Below, in pieces: positions 32,057-42,203 of a stretch of DNA of 64,000 bases. The first letter of the stretch is position 1. Every line of letters starts with the position of its first letter. Origin of the DNA: Pelomyxa schiedti (Eukaryota; Evosea; Pelobiontida; Pelomyxidae); the NCBI GenBank assembly GCA_020536535.1, contig JAHLWZ010000093.1:29234-93233 (forward strand), written 5' to 3'. The notes below the pieces were generated by a model. The model worked only from the letters and a program-made list of their open reading frames with translations, did no database searches and was not told the origin of the DNA. The position numbers and the translations under genes are program-made.

Positions 32057-32417
32057 TTGTTTGTTATTTCTTTATTGGTTTCTTGCTTTGTTGTTTGTTT
32101 CTTTTCTATCGTCGATTATTTTTATTTTTTTCTTGTTTCTTTTCTGATCACCTTTTCGGTTTTTATGGTTTGAAGGACGAAGAATTTGGTGGCTACGCAT
32201 CAGATTTTTTGAGCGTGGAAATTACGCTCGTCTCTACGAGATTCAATAAACATTTGTTGGCGTTTCGGTTGGCGCAACCAAAACTAGGGAATAAAATAAA
32301 TATAAAAAAAAAAAAAGATAGTTGTGATAGTGTGTTATTATGAGACGGGAAGTGTGACAGGGTTTGCTCAAAACTTACAATGCTAGTAAAACATACAACA
32401 GTGGACAGAGTGCCTGG
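32057..32417. other. upstream region of the Cys-rich gene with inverted repeats
   Basis: Non-coding. T-rich next to the start codon, then two short perfect inverted repeats: GAGCGT-7 bases-ACGCTC at 32211-32229 and GGTTG-GCG-CAACC at 32267-32279. Both lie 150-230 bases upstream of the Cys-rich ATG and could be protein-binding sites or the 3' end of a transcript. An A-rich run at about 32305-32317 fits polyadenylation on the + strand or T-rich promoter on the - strand. Confidence 0.45.
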
Positions 32418-33837
32418 TCAGGTTTTTTCACCTGAGGAGGGCCTGGGTGTACTGGTGGGCGTTTTCTTGCTTCGCGGTGTTGTGCTGGTGTTGCTACGGG
32501 CTGAGAGTCTACTGCTGCTTTCGCCTTTTGTGTGTTAAGAAAAAAAACCAGTTGTATTAACTTATTTTAAAATTAATTTACAATACCTTGGTTGCGCCAC
32601 CCTAAGCGAAGTTTTTTGGCAATGAACTTGTAGTGCGTCATTACTTCTTCATAGCTGAGACACCCGTCTCCGTTCTACTTACAAGTTAGAGGGGACATGG
32701 AAAAGTCAGTGAAGGTTACTTCATCAGCTTCGTGAATCAACAGAGTAACGATGAGCTCCGGTTGAATGTCGAGTTCAAGGCCGTCAAGGTGCTGTTGTTC
32801 GTGCAGAGCTTTAACAAATAACATCAACTCGTCAAACTGTTGGGTTTTTTAGTAAATATGTTTCGATAATGAGCCAACCTGTAGTGCTCCATCACCGTTT
32901 AGATCAAATAAATCAAAGAAAAAGCTCAATTGCTCGTGAACACTCGAGTTATTCAGAGCGTTTAGAACTGTTAATACAAGCCAACACACGGTAAACTGAA
33001 GATCGAAAATCTACAGAAATTAAGGCTACAATAGTGTTGTTGTTAGTTACCTCTTGCTCGGACAAATCGGTCTTTTTTACAGAAAGTAGTGGTATTTCCG
33101 GTACGGGGATAGTGGAAACTCTGAGCTTAATAGATGATGTGGGGGTGGAATTTATGGAGGTGCCAAGAGGAGGGGTTGTCGCCGGTGTTGGAATTCTTGG
33201 GGAGCCACACTCCGACTCACAAAAACTCTTGTGAAGCCCGGAATTCACTTTTGGGAGCATTTTTTCTACAATCCAACGGGAAATTTGCTCTAAGGCATTA
33301 ATTAAAAGGAGCACAAAAAACCTCGAGATAGGAAACCTCCAATTCCATTTTCCCGTAGAAAAGAAATAATCATGTGCTTTTCTGGAGGCATAGGCAAAGT
33401 CTGACATACTTTATAGCATTCAGAAACCTCAGTCAAAGTGAGTCCTGCCTCTTTCTGCAGCTTTGTCAACCTCTCGTCTTTCTATAACGGATTAGTATTG
33501 TGAGACATTGCGGCGTAGTTGTTTGGTAACAAACCTCAAGCGATAAGACGCGAGAAATGGCGAGCTGCGTCGTTTTGAATACTACAGTTTTGGTGGATTT
33601 CGTTCCGGACCCGGAGGTCCCTGGTGTCTTTAAAACACCGCTCAGCCGTTTCTCGCCGGCCGGGCTCGTCGGCGAAGATGCGCTTGCGCTCCTCGACCGC
33701 GGGCTCTTGAGAGGCTTCGAGTCGCCGTCGGAACAGGACGACGGACTTTTCCCCTTCACTTTAGGCAGCCTTTTCGCGCTTCCGTTCCTCGCCGTGTTCG
33801 CCGCAGTCGTATTCGCACCAACACACGCAGATCCCAT
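32418..33837 (-). CDS. EF-hand calcium-binding protein with basic Ser-rich N-terminus
   Basis: Multi-exon. Exon 1 (33837-33536) gives MGSACVGANTTAANTAR, a possible N-myristoylation plus Cys5 palmitoylation start, then Ser/Pro/Lys/Arg-rich sequence. Later exons give KDERLTKLQKEAGLTLTEV, a Pro/Ser linker with SPRIPTPATTPPLGT, and an EF-hand pair: DLFDLNGDGALQFDELM (complete loop D-N-D-A-Q-E) and NGDGCLSYEEVMTHYKF (second loop with its start in the previous exon). The tail is Ser/Thr/Pro/Lys. The EF pair resembles calcineurin-B/NCS-like sensors. Ca2+-dependent membrane-linked regulation is inferred. The linker exons (32950-33400) are the least certain. Confidence 0.7.
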
Positions 33838-34340
33838 TCACTACAAAAATGCCCAATGCGCAAACAACCGGTGTCCCGTCGCCGACGACACTCAGATCTC
33901 GCCTCGCGTCGTTGCCTCGCTCGTTGGTTTTTTTTTCTTTTTGTTTCCTGTTCCGTGTTGTTTTCTTTCTTTGTCAACGTTCGCTTCTTTGATCCAATTT
34001 CGCCAGCGAAATGGTTTCGCAGAGCTGATGTGGCAACAACACACAAAAACTTCGTTTGATTTCTTTGTTCTAAATGTGTTTTCACCCCTTGCCGTTCGCT
34101 GTGATGAGGCACCTCTTTTGGTGAGTGCTTTTTAGTTAGATACATGTCATAAAGCCGGAAGCATCTTCTTGGTCTCTTTTGTGTGTGGGCACTATTCTTT
34201 CATATCACAAGGTCACATGATGCAACATCACAGCATTGGTTTGGTGGTTGGTAAATGTGAGAGTGATTCTTTTGCTCGTGTGGTTGTTGGTGTTGTTGGG
34301 TGTTTTTGTTGTGGAATAGGTAAGTGAGGTGTGAGTGTTG
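33838..34340. other. intergenic region upstream of the EF-hand gene
   Basis: Holds the presumptive EF-hand promoter. The + strand frame that stays open here (33557-34135) is partly the antisense of the EF-hand first exon. Between about 34140 and 34340 there is GT-rich sequence after the stop of the EDC4-like gene. A short + strand ATG frame at 33849 (MPNAQTTGVPSPTTL) is possible but unsupported. Confidence 0.5.
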
Positions 34341-36923
34341 TTAGAGGGATGAGGACATGAACTTGCACATGTGTGATGTGTGGGTGCACTCGGCAAGTAG
34401 TTTGGGGTCTTTGAGGGTGGGGATGATGGCCTCGAAGGCTGACCGGGCTTGTTGTACGCACTGCTGCGCCATTGGGCCGGGGCTAAGATATGGTATCAGC
34501 TTCTCTAGCCATTTCACCTTGGGGGTAGTGTGATAATCGAGCTATTGTTCCGGAAAGGGTATTACTTTAAGCTCTGTTTCTGTCTCGAGGGCTGTTGACA
34601 ATTGCCGTATAACTCCAGTTATTGTGGGCTGCGAGAGTTGTCCCGATGCCAAGACCACGGCTGCTTCAACATGTTGGCATACCCATAGCACTAAGCTTGG
34701 ATCACCCCTTGATAGAGCCTAGTGTTTTCAGTTTGTAATTATGCATTTCATATAGCTCACAAAGGCAAGCGCTTGCTCGTACTGAACGGGTTCAGAGGAT
34801 AAAATTCTACCAAGTTCCGCAATAGGATCCAGAGGGGGAGCCGAGTCCATCCTTATGGGAAGTTACTTTTGTTGGAGTGAAATTTCTTCTTACTGCGGAG
34901 CGGTTGGCGCAGGAATCTTTGAGAGTGTGTCCAAAATTGTCTTCTGGGACTCTGCAATCGATTCCAATACCCTTCTATGGGCTTCATTGGCGGAATCTAG
35001 TGCTCGGCGGGAGGACTCAATGAGATAAGAAACGGAGGTCTGAAGTTGTTGTTGCAGCTGGTCATCAGTGGGCATGACAGCCGGAGCTGGTCCTGAAGTT
35101 GGTGCTTGATAAAGTTGCTTCAGAGCATCTTGATGTTTTTGCAAGGCTAAAGCGTACAGTAAGAAGTTTCACACTGAGGGAGGAATGCTACCTTGTTGCA
35201 ATCCTTGATCAAAATTGACTGTTAAGTGCTGTAGTATTCGATTGGTTTGGGATTCGTATGCTGGGATCAGCGTTGTTTTAAACAAATACCCAAAGGCTGC
35301 CTGAACAACTTTGTCCAGATTCTTCTCGTCAAACATACTACGAGTGTTAAATGGCAAGATTGTCATCTGGTTCTACCTGGCCGGAGTGACAGTTGTAGGT
35401 ACAACTGGGGGGAGTTGTGCTGCCACCTTGGAGAGCATTGTTAACAAGAAACAATTCCGCAATGACACCGCTACCTGTTTCAAGCTGTTTGCAAAGCACT
35501 CGTGCATCTTAGGAGCAAAGGAAGCTTCAAGGGATTGTGTCAAAGCAGCTATAGAGCGCTGTGAAGCTTCCTATGAATGCAATTAAAACTTCTTCATTGA
35601 ATTTAATCTTACCTGAAATTCCCGGTGGATTTGATTTTTCAAGTCCCGTTCCAAATTACCTTGGGGTTCATTGGCCAACCTCTCTGCCCGGGAAACTAGT
35701 GCATTCAACTAGATCCAGTTAAAGGAGTGCGAATCTTAGGTGGTGTACTTTTTGGTTTAATGTTGTATCCTGGGCATGTATATCATTAGCTTTTTTTTTG
35801 AATTCCATCATTTTTGCGTCAATTCCAGAGCACAACCTTTTCTCAATCCTGGCTATTTCCTTTGAGGGTTAATTTTTCCTTGTACACATAGTGGTAAATG
35901 GTTGCACACTTGGATAAGCTCTTGCTCCGATTTCTACAGAATTGTGAAAAGGAGGGTATAAGGTGGGTATCTTACTCCTAAATTAGGCTTTCCGTCGACA
36001 CCAGGTTTTCCCGATTTTCTCCTTTGAAGAACTCCACCATCTAAGCTTCCTCTCTGTACCGATGCACCAGGAGGAAGCCTTCCTAATTAGCTGTGAGAGA
36101 GACTCCATAGGCAGGTGCATTTACCTTGCTTTTCCATTGGTGTGGAAGTTACATCTGCTACAGCTTCTTTTGTGGCAATTGAGTTTGGTGGTGTTAGAGG
36201 TTGTTCAGCAGGAAGCGAAGCCTCGGTGGGCACAGGGCAAGGCTTGCATTCCTCAGTGGGCGTGGTAGTCTGTTGATCCAGTGTACATTGAAGTTCTCCA
36301 ACAAGTACATCACTACCAACCTGTGTATCGGGAACTGAGCTCCGGTCAACCTCTCCTTTTGAGTCAGCTTCGCTCCCAACAGAAGTAGTAGTATTGGTAG
36401 TAGTAGTACTAACAGACAAGGGCTCCTCCGTTGATGGTAACATCAAATTACCGGAACTAGATGAATTGCACGCGGAATCAACATTGGCTCCCATAATCGG
36501 ATTGGATAAGCAGCAGCCCGTGCCGTCCACCGGGGTTGTCCCCGAGTCCCCCACGCTCTCGCTATCGGGCTTGGCGTCTGTTCTGGTCGCGGCCTCGGCC
36601 TCGGCCTCCGCGTCGCTGGTCGCACTCGCCGTCCCTGTCCCTGTCCCAGTCCCAGTCCCAGTCCCATTCTCGGTCGCGGTTGGCTTCTCCGCATCGAGCC
36701 CCCCAACCACAACCCCCTCGTCGCCGTCGGCCTTGGATTTGTCGGGGCTTGTCACCACAGCCGACATATCGAGAGTTTCGGGGCCGAGGGCGGTGCTGGT
36801 GCTCGTAGTCGTCGCGGGGGTAGCGTCGGTTGTTGCTTCGCCGTCGGTGGTGGCGGCGGGTGTGTGTTTCACCCCCTCCATTGCCGCCGTCACGTCGTCC
36901 GTGCCCTCTTGCTTATCCGTCAT
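34341..36923 (-). CDS. EDC4/Ge-1-like mRNA decapping scaffold, lacking WD40
   Basis: Starts MTDKQEGTDDVTAAMEG (ATG 36921-36923), followed by about 270 residues of Thr/Ala/Gly/Ser/acidic low complexity. Then come helical coiled-coil exons (IARIEKRLCSGIDAKMMEFK, LNALVSRAERLANEPQGNLE) and the family C-terminus: AAFGYLFKTTLIPAYESQTN with LQHLTVNFDQGLQ, SYLIESSRRALDSANEAHRR, EQALAFALSRGDPSLVLWVC, GVIRQLSTALETETELK and WLEKLIPYLSP. These match the C-terminal helical domain of EDC4/Ge-1, the P-body scaffold that brings DCP1-DCP2 to mRNA. The N-terminal WD40 domain found in animal and plant EDC4 is not between the start and the coiled coil. The next gene upstream on this strand is vault-like, not WD40. 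Confidence 0.75.
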
Positions 36924-37035
36924 CGCGATCGTTTTCTTATTCCCCTTCTTTATTTTTTGATTCTCGGATCTGGTCGTTGGTGTGGAGAGGAAAACCAAAG
37001 TGCTTTGTACTCTCACACATATCATGTGGAGGGGA

Positions 37036-38820
37036 TCAGGGGCGGTAGTCGTGGAGGGGGTTGTTCTTGGGCCACCAGTACCCAAAGTGGTAGGTGCCTG
37101 CATTGATGAGTGCAGAATACACGCCTGTGACGTGGTCAGATAGCCCTGGCATTAGCAACTCAGGCCCGTACACCCACCACTTGCTCCCTATGAGTAGTAG
37201 TGGGAGGTGTGCTTTTGGTTAGTATGTGCGGACTCGAATTATGGTTGGTGCCTGCTGTGCGTGATTTCGCGCTTGCTTTGTTGTTGCGGTGTTTGTTCTT
37301 ATGGATTTGGCGGGAGGATTATGATAAATTGAACAACCTGGTAGGTGGCCGTCGTGGTGGCAGACTGAACGGAGTTCGGCAGCATCTTCGGGTTGGAGAA
37401 GTATCATTTCCTGGAAAATGGGTGGGGAATTAGTGAGGAATTGGATAGAGGAAGGGGCTAACGAAAAGCTGGCCGCCGAGAAGAGATTCCCCAGGTTGGA
37501 GGAAAAAGCTGCAAGGTCCCTTGATCTGTTTCATTTTGCCAAGTTGGCTTTCGCCATTTTCACCCACGGGGTTTACAATTACAGCAAATCGACTGCGAGG
37601 AATGTTAAAAAAAATTTTACACGGTGTGAGTTGGGGAAAGTACTTTGAGGTTAGAACTACTGGTCTCTCAATACCTACCACATCTTCATTTGTTGTAGGG
37701 GTGTAGGAGGAGGTTTCCTGATCGCTTATTAGCCATTCCGATCCCGCTTGCCTCTCTCTGCGTGGTGTAAACGTATTAAAGGTTTCCTTTAGCATTATGT
37801 ACATATTGAATTGATCGATAAAAGTTCGCTTTGCGCGCAGATGCAAGCACATGGAATGCGTTATGGCATATGCAGTGAGAGTAGAAACCAGAGTTTCCTC
37901 TGGGTGAATAAAATACAATCCCTCTTGCTGAATACAGGGAATAAGCGTTGAATGAAGATAAAGCGGAACAAGATTACAGATACAAGCCACTCTTCCCCAG
38001 CACGTCTAGCGATTCCATCAAAATCGGTATGTGTTGTTTCTGATCGAAGCAAAAGAGACTGATTAGATGAGAGAACTACAGACTGAGCTTCCTTTGCCTA
38101 ATTTCCTTGTTACTGCAGACATCTGAAAGATAGAAGTAACCTGAACCCACGGAGGCAACGGGTAGGTTGTAGGTCCCTTAAGTAACCAAGGCTCTCCTGC
38201 ATGTCTTTTTATAACCGCGCTTCCAACTTTGTCATCGAAGTCTTCAGAGCTTGTCAGTCTGTGGAGATTGGAGCAAAATTGGCAACTAATCAACTTACAT
38301 CAAGGCCACGTCATGTGGAATTATCTTGTAAGGTCTTTGCGGGTTGTTTAGTTCTTGGTAAAATGCAAATTCAGGACCTACTTGATTTGTCCCACCAGCA
38401 CTTCACCTGGGTACAGTGGAAAGGGTGGGCAGGAGAACCTCAGTTCTTGTGACCCATGCTTCAATTTTGGCATACCTGCAAAGCTATTTCAGATATAAAT
38501 GACTTAGTTGTACTCACCAGTCACATTGTCAAAGATTGGATCACCAGTTGGATTGGTCAAAATTGGATTTTTGATGACACAGTACCAGCAATTCCCAAGT
38601 TGAACCTATAGGTCATAAACGATTGAATATTGTGTGGTTCAAACCAGAGGTACTGGTCCCAATGTTAGCTGTTCTGCATCCTGAAGAGTGTATGTTGTTG
38701 GCCCTATCTCATGTTATGAGAAAGTGAAAAAAAAAGGCACAAATTGCACACCCACAATGACTCTGGCCACATGATTGTTTGTGTTAGTTACGTGAACATA
38801 TGATTGTGGTGGTATGTGCA
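37036..38820 (-). CDS. major-vault-protein-like gene carrying only N-terminal repeats
   Basis: Exons read IPPQSYVHVTNTNNHVARVI, IGPTTYTLQDAEQLTLGPVP, CWYCVIKNPILTNPTGDPIF, KHGSQELRFSCPPFPLYPGE, KRHAGEPWLLKGPTTYPLPP, IARRAGEEWLVS, MCLHLRAKRTFIDQF with RQAGSEWLISDQ, and FAVIVNPVGENGESQLGK with SFFLQPGESLLGG. These follow the order of MVP, whose repeats build the vault barrel. A weak last repeat (GSKWWVYGPELLMPG) leads to a stop at 37036-37038. The shoulder domain and long cap helix that make up the second half of MVP are absent: the EDC4-like start is 113 bases on. The 5' exon with the ATG was not found. Either a truncated gene or a short vault-repeat protein. Confidence 0.72.
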
Positions 38821-39009
38821 CTGGGTTGCAACAACTTTTTTCGTCCACTTTGCCCTCTGCATTTCATAATTATGGGACTTGTCATTGCTTATACCGGCAA
38901 GGGCATCACTCACGCTGGGACAACAGCGCAATGGCATTATGGGACGCGGGTGTCATTTTATCTCTGTCCCTGTTGGACAACGACCCCCCATAGAACAACG
39001 TGGAGAAAC

Positions 39010-41280
39010 GCGTCTCGTCCATCAACCGTTCCGGTTATCAAAAAAAAAACCAGCCTCAGAAGGCACAGAGAGAACGATTGAGAAACTTGATCGAGCGTAC
39101 CAGTACTCCACAGTAATTACCTCCTCTGACTCAAGCTCCTGCGAGCGTTTCTCGCCCTCCAGTCAGGAGCTCACATCACACACAGTACCAGAAATGCGAT
39201 GCACTCGTGTTTGTTGTTGACTCGAGCGACTCGGAACGGTTCGCCGAGGCATCCGAGGAGCTTCACCGTGTGGCCGACGACGAGGCCCTGGCTGGCGTGC
39301 CGGTGCTCGTGCTGTGCAACAAGTGCGACCTCCCCGGTGCCAAGGACTCGTCCGCCATCGAATCAGCCATGTCACTCCCGATGCTCGGCACAAAGGATCA
39401 TCCCGTCACATCGAGCAGATAGACTGGAAAGAGATGGGTTCATTCACACCTTCCTCAAGCGTGCAGTGTGGGGCGATATTTTTGTTTCCAAACTGGAGCC
39501 CTCAACACCGGCAAAGAAGTTGCACATTCTGCACCTCCTCAATGACATACTGCGCAATTGGTGTGCTTTCCAGAGTCCAGTCTCTCTTCTCAGTCACTCT
39601 TATAGCATTTTCGAGAAAGAACTGCAGGCGACTTCCGATTTACAAGAGGCTGTGCTCATTTGTGCGCAATCTGCATATGAAAGCCAATTAGAAAGAGATA
39701 AGGAAAAAGTATTGAAGGTACTTCGAATTGTACAACGTTGTTACCCACCCATCAAACAGGTTGTAAATATTTGGAAAGAAAGGAAAATTTATTCCAGTGA
39801 CATCATTCAACAAATGACAGCCTCTTTCTTCTTGTATTTCTCTGGAAAACGACTGACTAACTATTTTCAGAGAAGTAAATCCCACAATGATGGATTATCT
39901 GAACATCCAGTTGCACAGACAATCTTGCCAACTAATTCCGCAACAACTAGTGTCACCAGTCTTAATATCACTCCTCCTCCCGCCTCTTGTATCCCTTCAT
40001 CAACTCCTCAAGATTCACACCCACCAGCCCCTTCATTGCCAGATACCCTCCGTTCCTGTTCCTCCTGTGCCACTTCCTGCCTCCTCGGTGCCTGCTGTAA
40101 GCCCGCCATGTGAACCTCCGTCTCTTCCTCAGGCAGCGCCAACTACGATCCCAGCAGTAAATCCCGCTGCTCAACAGGACCTTGGTTCAACAGTAACCAC
40201 GCAGCAACAAGTGGAGCAGCAGCCTCTGTCTTTTAAGCTGCTGGCTACCCCTTCCCAACTACAACCGAGACTCCAACAGTCACGGTTTCCGGTGGAACAG
40301 AAGTCCCGGTGGAACAGAAGTCGTCTCTCCTGACTCCTGTTCACTCAGAACAAATATTGGTAACAACAGATTGCTTTCAGGAATTCCAGTAATTTCTTTC
40401 TTTCCAGGCTGAAAAACCCACAGACACACCAGAGCCAAAATTATCTGATCAATCTGCAGTGACACTCTAAATTTTCATTTGACCCTACTAATCCTCTACC
40501 CTCGGGAGTGCTTGTCACTCAGTTGAAAATCGTACGCCTTCCCTCTAAAGTTTCCTCCTTCTGACCTTGCTCAGGCCGGAAAAGCTCCTATACCCTACAC
40601 TCTCCAATTAATGCGATGAACTTACCCATCATATCTTTTGATCCTCCTGGTGTACTTGCTAAGGATGCCCTTCTGGTTGCCAAAGATGGGCTCCTGGTTC
40701 TGAATATGATAGAGGAGGAGACGAAAAGGATGCAGCTAAGGAAAGAGATGGACACCGCGAAAGAAGCAGAGAAAGGGACAAAGAAAGAGACTCTGAAAGA
40801 GGCAGAGCCAGGAGCCGGGATAGAAGCAGAGACAGGAGCCACAGCAGAGATAGAGATCGGGACAAGAGTCACGAAAGAGAAAGATAAAAAGACCGTGACC
40901 GCGAGAGCGAGACAGGGAACCTGACAGAGACCGTGACCGGCGTTCCTGTGACCACGACAGGAATTCCGGTGGTTCCGTGGGTCATCATCATCGTCCAGGG
41001 ATCAGGACCGCAGAGGATCCACTGATGACAGGTAACATGATCATTCATTCCGGTTTTAACAACACAAAAACAGGAGGTCTCGACGGAACAACTCCAAGTA
41101 ACATTTCTTTCGTTCTTTCCCGATCCTTCATTATTTTCCACTCTAAACAATGAAAATAAATATAGGCCGGACCACACCAAAGAGGATGGCTCAGTGGTCG
41201 AGACTGGGAGTTCACACCTGGGCCTTGGTGCAAATGAAGACCTTTTTGCCTCATACAGGTATATACCCAGCTTCCCGTAA
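39010..41280 (+). CDS. CHERP-like RNA-processing protein (CID, RS/RD-rich, G-patch-like)
   Basis: A helical CID-type domain is clear: AKKLHILHLLNDILRNWCAF, AVLICAQSAYESQLERDKEK, VLRIVQRCYPPIKQVVNIWK, YSSDIIQQMTASFF. The 'W..+..+..DIIQQ' end is like CHERP/U2-associated CID proteins. Then Pro/Gln/Ser-rich linkers (39900-40330), an Arg-Asp/Arg-Glu/Ser tract (about 40720-40960: RDGHRERSRERDKERDS-like) and a C-terminal SSHLGLGANEDLFASYR that fits a G-patch-like end. Stop 41278-41280. The 5' part is disturbed: a copy of an Arf exon occupies 39160-39423, directly upstream of the CID, and the first CID helices are not recognisable. ERLRNLIERTSTP at about 39070-39112 may be an N-terminal SURP-like helix. 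Role in splicing or 3'-end formation inferred. Confidence 0.68.
39160..39423 (+). repeat. duplicated Arf-gene fragment (intron end plus exon 3)
   Basis: From 39183 to about 39401 the sequence is virtually identical to 46057-46270 of the Arf gene, including AAATGCGATGCACTCGTG and GCATCCGAGGAGCTTCACC. The match fades at both ends: on the left it includes the intron 2 tail GCTCACAT...CACAG, on the right about 20 diverged bases. Inclusion of intron sequence shows DNA-level duplication, not a retrocopy. The Arf frame here ([11 protein letters not shown] to NKCDLPG) meets a stop at 39420-39422. Confidence 0.93.
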
Positions 41281-42203
41281 TGTTTGTCCTCGAACAGACC
41301 CCGCAACAACCTCGCCATTGGCCAGAGAATTTCAGTCCTCCTCAGGGCAATTGCTACAAATTAAGTATTGGAAAAAACCAATTGGCGGGAAAAAACCACT
41401 TTAAAAACAAAAAAAAGAAGCAACGATCATAAAAAAAATAAAAAAACGACACATCTTGGTCCCGCGAGACAATACCCGGTACGTCCTGCGTCCTTTGTTG
41501 CGACAGATCTCTACAACCCCTCCTAACACAACAACAACAGATCTCGCTCGTTGTCTTGTTGGATCGGTGAGCACACGGGGGGTTGTGTCGTCTGCGGTGC
41601 GGTGGGGCGGGGGGTGGCAGACTTGCGGTGCTCAGCAGCAGTTCAACAACAACATCGTCGTAATCATCGACAACAAAACCAGACACACCAGAAAACGTTG
41701 CAAAACACGGCCTTTTCCCGCGGGAGAGAGCCGCGAGGCGTTGCCTGACGACGGGGCCTCCGTCACGGGGCCTGGCCCTGCGATGGGACTCCAGCCGCGA
41801 GACTTCGTCTAGGCGACACTTGCTTCGCGAGCGGACGCAGCGACGGGACCTCCGTCACGGGGCTTTCACCTGCGATGGGATCCGGCCAGAGGCATCCGTG
41901 GCCACACTTTCCGCCCCAACACTTCTTCTTCATCCACGCTTGGGTGTGTTCAAAGTCAACAACTCATCCTGCAGCGGGCTCTGAGTGGTGCACCCCACAC
42001 AACTGTAACACTTCTTCACGTTCCTAACCGCTGTAATAGAGATGTCACAATAGAAAACACAAAGAAATCAAACAGTCGGAGAATCCATATCCTCCCATTT
42101 CTTGCTGAACAACCAAGCCTTCTTTTCACACAGGCAAAAAGAAAAACAATGCCCTTTTTGTTGTTTCATTTTGGTTGTTATTTCTTTTTGGCGTACTATG
42201 TTC
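41281..42203. other. long intergenic region, AT-rich then GC-rich
   Basis: Downstream ends of a + gene and a - gene. 41395-41450 is A-rich. 41700-41910 is GC-rich with an imperfect direct repeat (separate entry). 41910-42200 shows no coding signal. A + strand open frame (41456-41812) has poor composition and no recognisable domain. Confidence 0.55.
41738..41898. repeat. imperfect GC-rich direct repeat
   Basis: Two copies about 100 bases apart share CCTCCGTCACGGGGC and CCTGCGATGGGA. The first starts near 41748, the second near 41847. The copies diverge between these shared blocks. Nature unknown. Confidence 0.7.

Noticed and set aside
33557-34135. 192-codon + strand ORF
   Set aside because: Half is antisense to the EF-hand gene's first exon, the rest is a T-rich promoter-like region.
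37430-37990. Single 186-codon ORF considered as a full gene
   Set aside because: It is two vault-repeat exons plus a readthrough intron; its stop lies in an intron leading to a further exon ending at 37036.
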